NCBI GenBank assembly: GCA_965198285.1
Contig: OZ240251.1
Span: forward strand, 2,356,001 to 2,420,000
Source of the DNA: UBA11872 sp965198285
GTDB taxonomy: Bacteria > Chloroflexota > UBA11872
Direction: 5' to 3'
DNA: 64,000 bases
This document shows positions 8,083 to 16,383 of this stretch, piece by piece. The notes below the pieces were generated by a model. That model was not told the DNA's origin. It saw only the letters and a program-made list of their open reading frames with translations, and searched no databases. A program made the translations under genes and the position numbers. How positions within the stretch are numbered: position 1 is the first letter of the stretch; each line of letters starts with the position of its first letter.

Positions 8083-9843
8083 ATTCTCTGGCGACTCATC
8101 CTTTACCTGCGCAGTCAGAAACTGCTGCTCGCGGGCATGCTCGTCACCCTTACGCTCGGCTCGCTGCTGCGCACCCTGCCGCCAACCCTGAGCAAGATCG
8201 CTATTGACGACGGCGTGCTGGCCAACAACCTTGGCGTTCTGTTCGTAACCATCGGCTTGTTCGTTGGGGCCGTGTTGCTTTCCAACGTCGCCATGGCAGG
8301 GCGTCTCTACGCCGCGCGCTACAGCGCCCAGAAAGTCATCCACGACATCCGCAACGACCTGTACGCGCATCTCAGCGCCAAGTCGATGAGCTTCTTCGAC
8401 CGGCACCAGACAGGCGACCTGATGTCCCGGGTGACCAACGACGTGAACATGATCCAGTTCTTCTTCACCATGGCCGGCACCGTAATTCTGTCGTCGATCG
8501 CGCTCACGGCCATGAACCTGGTGTTCATGCTGGCCCTCGACTGGGTGCTGGCACTGGCGATCCTGGGGCTGGTGCCGTTCTTTATTGCCATGCAGTCGGT
8601 GGCAAAGCGCGTGGTTCCGCTCTTTCGGCGGTCGAATCAGCAGATGGGCGTGGTCAACGTCGAGATCCGCGAGGCGATCTCTGGAATCAAGGTCATTCAG
8701 GCGTTCGGCCGCGAGCACTACCAGGAAGAGCGCTTCGACCGAGAAAACTGGAAGCTGCGCGATCTTCGCACGCGCGTTCTGCGTACATTCGCCCTCTACT
8801 CACAGGGTATTGAGGTGATTGCGGGCGCCGCGACGGCGCTGATTCTTGGTTTGGGCGCCTGGCGGATTGTCAACGGCGACTTTACGCTCGGCGGCTTGGT
8901 GGCCTTTCAAGGCTACCTACTGCTGATGCTGGCGCCTACGCGCTTCCTCGGCTTCGCTGTGCAGATCACCCAACAGGCCGTCACGTCCGGTGAGCGGGTC
9001 TTCCAGATCATCGACACGCCGCTGGACGTGCAGGAAAAGCCTGACGCCCGTCCGTTGCCGGAGGTGCGCGGAGAGATCGAGTTCGACCGGGTCACGTTCC
9101 AGTACGGCGAACGCGACCCCATCCTGCGCGACGTATCGGTGCAGGTACCTGAAGGCGGATCGCTGGCCATCGTGGGACGCAGCGGGTCCGGCAAGAGCAC
9201 GCTGGCCAACCTGTTGCCCCGCTTCTACGACCCCACCGAAGGCGCAATTCGGGTCGATGGTCACGACCTGCGCGACGTCCGCCTGCAAGACCTCCGGTCG
9301 CGGATTGGGATGGTCATGCAGGAGACCTTCCTGTTCAACATGACGGTGGCCGACAACCTGCGGTTTGGCAGTAAGAACGCCAGCCACCAAGATCTGGAAG
9401 CGGCCGCACGCATGGCCGCCGCGCACGACTTCATCTCGGAACTGCCGCAGGGCTACGACACGCTCATCGGCGACCGCGGCGTGCGCCTCTCCGGCGGCCA
9501 GCGCCAGCGCATCGCGATTGCCCGCGCCCTCCTGGTGCGGCCCGCGATCCTGGTGCTGGACGAGGCCACCTCCAGCGTGGACACCCGTACGGACCGGGCC
9601 ATCCAGCGGGCGCTTGAGCAGCTGATGCAGGAGCGCACAACCATCGTGATCGCGCACCGCCTCTCGACCATCCGGCGCGTCGATCAGATCATCGTGGTTG
9701 AGGCCGGCCGAATTGTGGCGAGCGGGACGCACGAGGAGCTGCTGATCAGCAGCGAGGCCTACCGGGCCATCTACGAACTGCAGTTTCGTCTGCAGGAAGA
9801 AGCTTCAGTGGCGGTCCAGACCGAAGGGCCGGTCAGGATCTGA
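8083..9843 (+). CDS. ABC exporter, fused membrane and ATPase domains (subunit 1)
   Basis: Half-transporter with an N-terminal six-helix exporter domain followed by the nucleotide-binding domain: Walker A GRSGSGKSTL, signature LSGGQRQRIAIARAL, Walker B ILVLDEATSSVD, and switch His in IVIAHRLSTI. It probably forms a heterodimeric exporter for drugs, lipids or peptides with the next gene, whose ATG overlaps this stop (TGATG). Start: the first canonical ATG is at 8137, but the frame upstream encodes RILWRLILYLRSQKLLLAG, the usual N-terminus of this family, and contains no ATG, GTG or TTG back to the stop at 7942. I therefore place the start at an ATT (8083), as inference. Confidence 0.85.
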   Translation: MLWRLILYLRSQKLLLAGMLVTLTLGSLLRTLPPTLSKIAIDDGVLANNLGVLFVTIGLFVGAVLLSNVAMAGRLYAARYSAQKVIHDIRNDLYAHLSAKSMSFFDRHQTGDLMSRVTNDVNMIQFFFTMAGTVILSSIALTAMNLVFMLALDWVLALAILGLVPFFIAMQSVAKRVVPLFRRSNQQMGVVNVEIREAISGIKVIQAFGREHYQEERFDRENWKLRDLRTRVLRTFALYSQGIEVIAGAATALILGLGAWRIVNGDFTLGGLVAFQGYLLLMLAPTRFLGFAVQITQQAVTSGERVFQIIDTPLDVQEKPDARPLPEVRGEIEFDRVTFQYGERDPILRDVSVQVPEGGSLAIVGRSGSGKSTLANLLPRFYDPTEGAIRVDGHDLRDVRLQDLRSRIGMVMQETFLFNMTVADNLRFGSKNASHQDLEAAARMAAAHDFISELPQGYDTLIGDRGVRLSGGQRQRIAIARALLVRPAILVLDEATSSVDTRTDRAIQRALEQLMQERTTIVIAHRLSTIRRVDQIIVVEAGRIVASGTHEELLISSEAYRAIYELQFRLQEEASVAVQTEGPVRI

Positions 9844-11633
9844 TGGGTATGCGGCATACCTACGTCGATACCTCCAACCTCAGCGGCCGGACGGTCACCA
9901 GCACGCTGCGCCGGCTCCTGTACTACGTCGGCCTGCACCGGAAAGCGATTGGCATTGGCTTCCTGGCCCTTTCGGCGGCCTCGCTGCTGAACATGGCGCC
10001 TCCGTGGGCGCTGAAGATCGCCGTCGACGACTTCATCCCGCGAGCCGACACGGCTGGGGCGGCGCGCATTGCCGGCGCCTTGATGCTCATTTACTTGGCG
10101 CGCGGCGCGCTCAACTACCTGAATTTCTACCTGTTCGCTCGCAGCAGCCAGACCATCGTCTACCAGCTGTCGCGCGACATGTTCGTGCGCCTGGTGCGGC
10201 ACTCCATGCGTTTCTTCGAAGGCCAGCGCACCGGCGAGACGGTCTCGCACCTCACGGCGGACGTCACGGCCGTGCAGCAGGCCATGCAGGGCCAGGTGCT
10301 TACGGCCGGCGCCGGCATTGTCACCATGGGTCTGTACCTGGTGGTGATGCTGACGCTCGACTGGCGTCTGACATTGGTGATCCTGTCCGTGGTGCCGCTG
10401 ATGCTGATCGCCAGCGTGATCACGGCGCGGATGCTGCGCGTGCGTTACCGCCGCGTCCAGGAGTCCATCGCCAACATCAACACCGCCATCGAGGAAAACG
10501 TCAGCGGCGTTCGCGTCAGCCGCGCGTTCGCTCGTGAAGAAGCCGATACGCGCCGCTTCCAGACCGAGAACCGCGCCAACCTCCAAGCCAATCTCAACAC
10601 CACCATGGTGGAGTCCATCGCTACGCCGCTGATCGAGGGCCTCAGCACCCTCAGCGTGGCGGCCATGCTGGCCTACGGCGGCTGGCAGATCACGCTCGGC
10701 GAGATGCAACCCGGCACGCTCATCGCATTCCTGGCCTACACCCAGATCTTCCACCAGCCGCTGACCGAACTCGTGCGCGTCAACTACGTGGTCCAGTCCG
10801 GCCTCGCCGCCGCCGACCGAATCTTCCACTTCATGGATGTGCCGCGCCATATCGTTGACCGTCCGTCCGCGGTCGATCTGGTCGAGCCGCGCGGACGCGT
10901 CGAGTTTCGCAACGTGAACTTCAGCTACGACGGCGTCACACCGGTCCTCCAGGACGTGTCGGTAACCGCCGAACCCGGCCAGACCGTGGCGCTGGTCGGC
11001 GAAACGGGGTCGGGCAAGACCACGATGGTCAACTTGATTGCGCGCTTTTACGACCCGACGTCAGGCCAAGTCCTGGTCGACGGCAACGATCTGCGGGATC
11101 TGCGCATGGAGAGCCTCCGCACGCGGTTGGCCTTCGTGCCGCAGGAGACGTTCCTATTCAGCGGCACGATCGCCGAGAACATCCGCTACGGGAATCCCGA
11201 TGCAGGCGACAGCCAGGTCGAAGCAGCGGCCGCGCTTGCGCGGGCCGACGACTTCATCGGCCAGTTGGACGACGGCTACGCCACCATCGTGGGGGATGGC
11301 GGACTGCGGCTCTCGCGCGGCCAGCAGCAGCGGGTGGCGCTGGCCCGGGCGATCCTCGCCGATCCGGCTGTGCTCGTGCTGGACGAAGCCACCTCCGACA
11401 TCGACACCGAGTCCGAATACGAGATTCAGCAGGCGCTGATCCAGGTCCTGCGCAACCGCACCAGCTTCGTCATTGCCCACCGCCTCTCCACCATCCGCAA
11501 CGCCGACCTGATCGTGGTCCTGGACGAAGGCCGCATCGTCCAGCGCGGCACCCACACCGACCTCATCGCCCAACCCGGCCCCTACCGCGACCTCCACGCC
11601 GCCCAATTCGACGACCCACCCGATCCTTCGTAG
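9843..11633 (+). CDS. ABC exporter, fused membrane and ATPase domains (subunit 2)
   Basis: 596-residue half-transporter: exporter membrane domain (about residues 20-320) and an ATPase domain with Walker A GETGSGKTTM, Walker B VLVLDEATSDID and the H-loop FVIAHRLSTI. The signature motif reads LSRGQQQRVALARAI, that is LSRGQ rather than the canonical LSGGQ found in its partner. Heterodimeric exporters often have one consensus and one degenerate site, so this fits a heterodimer. It overlaps the previous gene by one base and is the last gene of the pair. Substrate unknown. Confidence 0.88.
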   Translation: MGMRHTYVDTSNLSGRTVTSTLRRLLYYVGLHRKAIGIGFLALSAASLLNMAPPWALKIAVDDFIPRADTAGAARIAGALMLIYLARGALNYLNFYLFARSSQTIVYQLSRDMFVRLVRHSMRFFEGQRTGETVSHLTADVTAVQQAMQGQVLTAGAGIVTMGLYLVVMLTLDWRLTLVILSVVPLMLIASVITARMLRVRYRRVQESIANINTAIEENVSGVRVSRAFAREEADTRRFQTENRANLQANLNTTMVESIATPLIEGLSTLSVAAMLAYGGWQITLGEMQPGTLIAFLAYTQIFHQPLTELVRVNYVVQSGLAAADRIFHFMDVPRHIVDRPSAVDLVEPRGRVEFRNVNFSYDGVTPVLQDVSVTAEPGQTVALVGETGSGKTTMVNLIARFYDPTSGQVLVDGNDLRDLRMESLRTRLAFVPQETFLFSGTIAENIRYGNPDAGDSQVEAAAALARADDFIGQLDDGYATIVGDGGLRLSRGQQQRVALARAILADPAVLVLDEATSDIDTESEYEIQQALIQVLRNRTSFVIAHRLSTIRNADLIVVLDEGRIVQRGTHTDLIAQPGPYRDLHAAQFDDPPDPS

Positions 11634-11725
11634 GGCCTGCGTCCCTGACCGGCCCGTCTTCATTCTCTTCCCTTTCTTCTCTTGTACGTTCTCTGGAGCG
11701 GCGTCTCCGACCCGCCCGTTTTCCG
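11632..11725. repeat. Interspersed GC-rich repeat, two imperfect copies
   Basis: Two copies (about 11632-11667 and 11698-11725) share a core of the form GCGTC-CCGACCCGCCCGTCTT. A third copy lies at 13221-13256, on the far side of the DUF3800 gene. All are in non-coding sequence. They look like short interspersed elements of the REP type; no transposase is nearby. The rest of 11726-11908 shows nothing recognisable. Confidence 0.5.
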
Positions 11726-11908
11726 CGCACCATCCATCAAACCACCCCCGGCGCCCCGCCCCGCCAACTGCTCCCGGCCTCCGTTTCCTCGTTCCTGGTG
11801 AGCCTGCAATGAAGTTGTGGGACGTTCTGGGCGCCACCAATCGAGCTGCCTGGTGAACCTTCACGACCAGCCTGGCCGGCGTCCGGCCTGGGGAGGACCA
11901 ACGCCTTA

Positions 11909-13000
11909 ATGCCGGACTCCCCTGGCGATCCCCAGGGCCGCCGCCTTGCTCGACAGAAGGCGCGCTACCTGGAAGAGGCCCAGCGCATCGGACACCTGCT
12001 GGCCGTGATGCTGCGGCGTGCGGGCGCAAACGAGGACGCCTGCCAAGAACTCCTCGACGAAATCCAGCGCAGCGCAAGGCGTGCGCGGCGTACGGCAAGC
12101 GAACCTATCGCCGCACGCAAACGCTATCGGCTCGGATCAGGCCATCCACTCACCGCGGGGCGTCCGGAGAACATCTTGCATCTCGACGAGTCGGGATCGT
12201 CTGGATCACAACCCGACCAACCGGAATCGTGGTTTGCGATCGGTGGCGTTGCCATCGACCCGGCCGACATCCCCGTTTACATATCCCGAGCTGATGAAAT
12301 CAAGCTCGAATTCTTCGGAACGACGGATGTCACCTTTCACGAGCCGCTGATGCGCCAGCGTAAGGAGCGCTTCTACTTCGGTCATGACCGTGAGAAAGAG
12401 ACGAAGTTCGACCAGGCCATCCGGTCGCTAATTGACCAAACCCCTGCCACCTACTTCGGTGCCGGCATTCGCAAGGCCAACCTCACTGCCGACACGCTTG
12501 ACCCGTATCTGCCAACCAGCGCCTACCCGCTGGCGATCACACTGCTGCTGGAACGTTACATCGACTTTCTTGCCTATAGCCCTAGGCATCCTTTTGGACG
12601 ACTGATGTTCGAGAGCATTGGTCCACGTGAGGACGCGGAGCGACAGGCGGTGGTGGTTGACCTGCTGCTGCATGGAACCCAGTGGGTCAGTGATGGTGCC
12701 TTTCGCGGCCAGTTGCACCCCGGCGTGCACTACGCCCCCAAGCGCGGCTCGGATGTCATGGAGCTGGCCGACATCGTCGCCCGCGAGGTCTACGAGTGGA
12801 CGAGCGGCGGCTGCACCGCAGAGCCAAAGTTCTGGGACGCGGTCAGCCCACGCTTCTACGCGCGCGACGACTTTGCGATGGGGAAATTTGGTCTGAAGAT
12901 CTTTCCCGACCGTGACATTCGCGACGCGGTCGAGGCGCACCGAACGCGCTTCGGACCCTTAAAAACTGAAAGCGCCCCCGCAGAGCGAGGGCGCCGATAG
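11909..13000 (+). CDS. DUF3800 domain-containing protein
   Basis: 363 residues. The N-terminal ~80 residues are Arg-rich and helical, with no match I recognise. The rest carries the DUF3800 pattern: opening strand LHLDESGSSG with the conserved DES, a mid-region acidic motif (FGRLMFESIGPREDAE), and late ELADIVAREVYEW, where an Asp sits as in the RNase H-like fold proposed for DUF3800. DUF3800 proteins are frequent in defence islands and on mobile elements but have no settled biochemical function. The gene is flanked on both sides by copies of a short interspersed repeat and stands at the edge of the accessory island. The start at ATG 11909 has only a weak ribosome-binding site. Confidence 0.75.
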   Translation: MPDSPGDPQGRRLARQKARYLEEAQRIGHLLAVMLRRAGANEDACQELLDEIQRSARRARRTASEPIAARKRYRLGSGHPLTAGRPENILHLDESGSSGSQPDQPESWFAIGGVAIDPADIPVYISRADEIKLEFFGTTDVTFHEPLMRQRKERFYFGHDREKETKFDQAIRSLIDQTPATYFGAGIRKANLTADTLDPYLPTSAYPLAITLLLERYIDFLAYSPRHPFGRLMFESIGPREDAERQAVVVDLLLHGTQWVSDGAFRGQLHPGVHYAPKRGSDVMELADIVAREVYEWTSGGCTAEPKFWDAVSPRFYARDDFAMGKFGLKIFPDRDIRDAVEAHRTRFGPLKTESAPAERGRR

Positions 13001-13477
13001 CGCTCTCCGCTACCCACTACACCCAATGTAGCCCATCCAACCACCAACGGCGAGCTCATCCCCCGCGCCGGCCCCTCCCCTCCGTCTTCGCCCTGGGCCA
13101 GATCCCGCTCCCGATACGACAGCCACTTCGTCAACATCCCGCTGGTGCCCCAGGCTGCGCGCAGCCTGGAACCTCCCCAATCCGCTCATGGCGAGCCGGC
13201 CCCCCGCCGTCCGCATCCGTTCCGGCGTAGGGGCGGCGTCCCCGACCCGCCCGTCTTTACTGGGCGAGCAGGGCCCGGTGGCGAGCGAACGTGTCAAAGA
13301 GTTGATCGCCGAGATCGGCGAGGACAATCGTCAGGCACTGCGAACGCCTTGGGCCAGGCGACGCCGCTGTAGTAACAGATGACAAGCCCGCACGCGCACA
13401 GGAACACGAGCCTGAACCCAGAGAAGAGAAACCTAAGCAGGGCGCTCAGTTCGGCGCACGGGTGGGGAATCAGACCT
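13001..13477. other. Non-coding stretch between DUF3800 gene and PD-(D/E)XK-like gene
   Basis: About 480 bases with no credible complete gene. It contains a fragment matching the C-terminal region of the restriction-modification protein (13085-13146, minus strand) and, at 13221-13256, a third copy of the interspersed repeat seen at 11632-11725. The remainder is GC-rich and has nothing I recognise. The mixture suggests a recombination scar. Confidence 0.5.
13085..13146 (-). pseudogene. Fragment of a type ISP-like restriction-modification C-terminus
   Basis: On the minus strand this encodes GMLTKWLSYRERDLAQGE, which matches YQVLKKWLSYRERKVLGRAL near the C-terminus of the large protein encoded at 16384-19758. 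The identity includes the KWLSYRER block, and the DNA shares a run of about 17 bases. No methylase or nuclease sequence precedes it, so only a short relic remains. It implies that a second homologous gene once stood here or that part of the locus was copied and then lost. Confidence 0.55.
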
Positions 13478-14665
13478 TCAGTCAGCGGAGAAGCTTCGGG
13501 TTCGTTCACCAGGCCAGTCGTCGGGAAGGTCCAACAAGTCGCCGAGCGACAATCCCGCTTCCCATCGCATTTCTCCGTTCCGGACACGGGCGCTTCCCAG
13601 CCGCAGAAGTTCATGGGGAACATCAGCCTCGATGTATGGGTTGACGTACAGATGGGAAGTGACGCTGTGCGCGGTCCACGGCCAGGCGCCGCGGAAGAAC
13701 AGCACACCGTGCAGCCGGCCGTATCGACTCCCGGCGCGATTGCGCCACACCGCGTCGGGCTCACGCGACATGTGCGGGAGCGTGACGACGTTGCCGTGTT
13801 CGTCCTCCTGCCATGACAACAATTCCCGACCGAAGAGCGCTGACAGCTCGTCCTCACGATCCTGGAAGCCGCTCTGTGTGTTCATTGCGACTATCAGTGG
13901 CCGATCGAGGTCTCGGTGCTGCTTTGCTTTCGCAAGCACGTTTTTGCGCAGAGCAACGCCATCACTCAGCGTCCCGCTCTTACCAGGACCAATATGGATC
14001 AACCTCTTGGAGTCATGCTTGAAGCGACGATATGCCGCTAGGGTTAGTTTCCAGCCCCCGTGAGGGATTTCGAGGCTTGGCTCCGCCTCAATCCTGCCCG
14101 TGCTTCTGAATTCCCCGTCGATCTGATCAACCCACCGCCGAACCTTTGCCTTGATTCGACCAATTGGCGGAGATTGGGCCAGATTCCCACGAGTTCGAGC
14201 CTGCAGCGCGATTCCCGTCGGTCGCTCGACAGCCAACGAATCGATGGCATCGAGTACCGCATCCTCAAGCGGGTCCTCGGCCATGAATCCTCTCAGGCCG
14301 ACAACATTGGCTTCGACGTAGGCGATGCCGTCGCTACCACTCGTGACTGCGAAGTCAGGCCGACCGCGACCACGCTGCGATTCGGGATGTACCTCGGGAG
14401 AGAGCCCCAGTCGGCGGAAGACTTCGTGCAGATAGAGTTCGAAGAAGGCGGACCCGTGGTTATGATCGCGTTTCCTGAACCGTGCGCGAAGGTCATTTTT
14501 CGAGCTGTCTGGGTAACGCTCGAACCACTGCTCGAGCCTGTCGCGCATGTTGTTGCAGGCAGGCCAAGCCGACGTGTTCAGAAATTCGAAAGACGATCTC
14601 CCTCGCGTCGAGGGCCGGTGGTCCGTACGCTGAATGTCGTCGAAGAGCATCAACTCAGGCGCCAT
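13478..14665 (-). CDS. Uncharacterised protein with PD-(D/E)XK-nuclease-like N-terminal core
   Basis: 395 residues, no named family that I can place. Residues 74-120 read FFELYLHEVFRRLG, then a basic Gly/Arg linker, RPDF (Asp104) and YVEAN (Glu118, Asn120). This helix-strand-strand pattern is that of PD-(D/E)XK nucleases, with the usual Lys replaced by Asn, and it resembles a widespread unnamed family opening with FELYLHELL. The C-terminal half has conserved-looking DRPLIVAMN and a Trp-rich end. The gene lies 72 bases downstream of the HEPN-like gene on the same strand and may be in one transcript with it and the restriction-modification gene. A role in nucleic-acid cleavage or defence is inference. 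Confidence 0.6.
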   Translation of the reverse strand: MAPELMLFDDIQRTDHRPSTRGRSSFEFLNTSAWPACNNMRDRLEQWFERYPDSSKNDLRARFRKRDHNHGSAFFELYLHEVFRRLGLSPEVHPESQRGRGRPDFAVTSGSDGIAYVEANVVGLRGFMAEDPLEDAVLDAIDSLAVERPTGIALQARTRGNLAQSPPIGRIKAKVRRWVDQIDGEFRSTGRIEAEPSLEIPHGGWKLTLAAYRRFKHDSKRLIHIGPGKSGTLSDGVALRKNVLAKAKQHRDLDRPLIVAMNTQSGFQDREDELSALFGRELLSWQEDEHGNVVTLPHMSREPDAVWRNRAGSRYGRLHGVLFFRGAWPWTAHSVTSHLYVNPYIEADVPHELLRLGSARVRNGEMRWEAGLSLGDLLDLPDDWPGERTRSFSAD

Positions 14666-14737
14666 CGTTCATCCCACTTTCTCTACCTGAGTGTCGATGC
14701 GGCCATCGGACAACCGACCATCTCACTGGGTGAAACC

Positions 14738-16141
14738 CTATCGATCATCGCGTTCTTCGACAACCTTCTCGATATGGGTTGGCTGGACCAACACCACTGG
14801 TTGCCCGTTCAGCAAAGTGACACAACCACTTATCAGGATCGTATCGCCGAGATTGAACTCCCTGAGCTGCTCACGTTCCTTATCCGTCACAAAGAAGCAG
14901 TCGACCTGGGTGAAATAGGTTTCGTCCCAGAGGGAAAGATCCAATTTTCCAGGTTTACCTTCTGCGGGATGGACAGTTCTGATGTCATGGATTGATCCTT
15001 TTAGCGTGCGACGTTCAGAGGCATACCTATCTTCTCTCTTCGGTTCGTCCAGATGACTCGAGTGGAGCAGCAAATGCGGACGGTCTTCTCTGATGTTGCC
15101 GAATAGAGCAACCCGTTTCCCCTCAAAGCCGTAGTAATTCTCTACACTGCGCCTGTAGAACTGGGCAATCACATCGTCCTCATGCCCATCAGCGTCGATC
15201 ACAAGCTCGACTATGCTGAGAGGGTCATATCCGTCGGGTATGTTCACAGCTCGAACCCGACCCTCCACCAGGGTCTGTGCGTAGCGAGGAGCCGGGCTTC
15301 CGTCGTCAACGTCTGAGCTCGGATACGTTGTCGTCGTGACGTTGACCTTGATAGGTGAACTCGTCTTGTGTACCCGGCTGGCGGCAGACAACAGGAAGTC
15401 TGAGGCGCTCAGAAGCTTCGGTATATCGATGGAGAGGTCTGGGGACGTAAGGTCGGTTATGTACCGCCACGTCTCGTAAAGCCTGTTGCTCTCTGAAAGG
15501 AAGCATTGCAAGCTCCCGTGGAAGTGGGTTCTCTTTGTGTCCGAGTGATTCCACCACTCTTCCAGCTGCTTTTTCTCGTCGTCTGTGAGTAATTTGAAGA
15601 GGTCAACGAGTTTGTGCGTCTTCCACTTCCTAGCGTCCGCAGTATCTGGTGACGCCAGTTTCCCGAGAACTTCCAGATATGCCTTGAGTGACAGTTCTAG
15701 GGTAAATGCCGCCTGCTGCGCAAAGGCCAACGCCTGACCCTTGCCTGCGTCCGAGGTCCAGAAGTGACGGTCCTTGGCTTGGTAGTCGAACATGCCTTTC
15801 AGCTTGATGTCCGGCAACGGTATCAGCCTTGAAGCTTCGCAATACACTCTCGCGAGCTGCGAAAACGTTGTAATCCCAGGGGACTTGGCCGCGAATGACT
15901 TGGGGTCCAAGGATAGTTCGGAAGCTCTCTCCAAGTCGAGATTCGAGAAGCTTTTCTGGTTCCCGTTCTTATCGATTGCGACAATACAGTGAATGTACTT
16001 TTGAGAATCCGGGTGTACCGGTATGTCAGCGCCGTAGCGTTGGGTGACTTGGGTGAAACAACCAGCGGCATCCTCCAAACTGGAATGAGCTCCATGAATT
16101 TTGGAACACCGCGAGAATAGACTGAATACTTCGAAGGGCAT
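14738..16141 (-). CDS. Uncharacterised HEPN-like / OB-fold protein
   Basis: 467 residues, family not recognised. Around residues 137-230 there is a helical segment (AQQAAFTLELSLKAYLEVL, THKLVDLFKLL, then ESNRLYETWRYI) typical of HEPN-like domains, although a catalytic RxxxxH is not evident. Residues about 285-350 and 365-460 look like two beta-rich OB-fold modules, each with a 'G-x-V/I ... G-x-x-V/I-x-I/L-x-G' pattern (VALFGNIRED; DTILISGCVTLLNGQPVVL), suggesting nucleic-acid binding. The coding sequence is visibly AT-richer than its neighbours, a sign of transfer. It sits between a restriction-modification gene and a nuclease-like gene, all leftward, so a defence role is plausible but unproven. 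Confidence 0.6.
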   Translation of the reverse strand: MPFEVFSLFSRCSKIHGAHSSLEDAAGCFTQVTQRYGADIPVHPDSQKYIHCIVAIDKNGNQKSFSNLDLERASELSLDPKSFAAKSPGITTFSQLARVYCEASRLIPLPDIKLKGMFDYQAKDRHFWTSDAGKGQALAFAQQAAFTLELSLKAYLEVLGKLASPDTADARKWKTHKLVDLFKLLTDDEKKQLEEWWNHSDTKRTHFHGSLQCFLSESNRLYETWRYITDLTSPDLSIDIPKLLSASDFLLSAASRVHKTSSPIKVNVTTTTYPSSDVDDGSPAPRYAQTLVEGRVRAVNIPDGYDPLSIVELVIDADGHEDDVIAQFYRRSVENYYGFEGKRVALFGNIREDRPHLLLHSSHLDEPKREDRYASERRTLKGSIHDIRTVHPAEGKPGKLDLSLWDETYFTQVDCFFVTDKEREQLREFNLGDTILISGCVTLLNGQPVVLVQPTHIEKVVEERDDR

Positions 16142-16383
16142 GTTCGGCGACTCCTCTATGACTCTCGGGCTAGGCCTTTTGAGTCTTTCGGGTCCTTCAC
16201 CGTTAGTAGTGCACTCATGGCCGGAGCGCCCAACGTCGCGAAAGTGCGCAGATCCAATACTTGTCGTGCTTGGTCACGCCCTGCCACCCAGAAAACTTGC
16301 TCTCGTTCGGTGCAGCAGGTCCTACCGTCCGGTGCATATCTTTCCTAAACAACATCTTCGCATCCCTTCGAACTGGAGTCTGA
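16142..16383. other. Intergenic gap within the defence-like cluster
   Basis: About 240 bases between the restriction-modification gene and the HEPN-like gene. Short frames here are not convincing. I see no clear terminator, and the region could hold a promoter for the AT-richer HEPN-like gene, but no consensus stands out. Confidence 0.35.

Noticed and set aside
12018..12350. Second small gene overlapping the DUF3800 gene
   Set aside because: Same-strand frame in another register with no domain; the DUF3800 frame has clear motifs.
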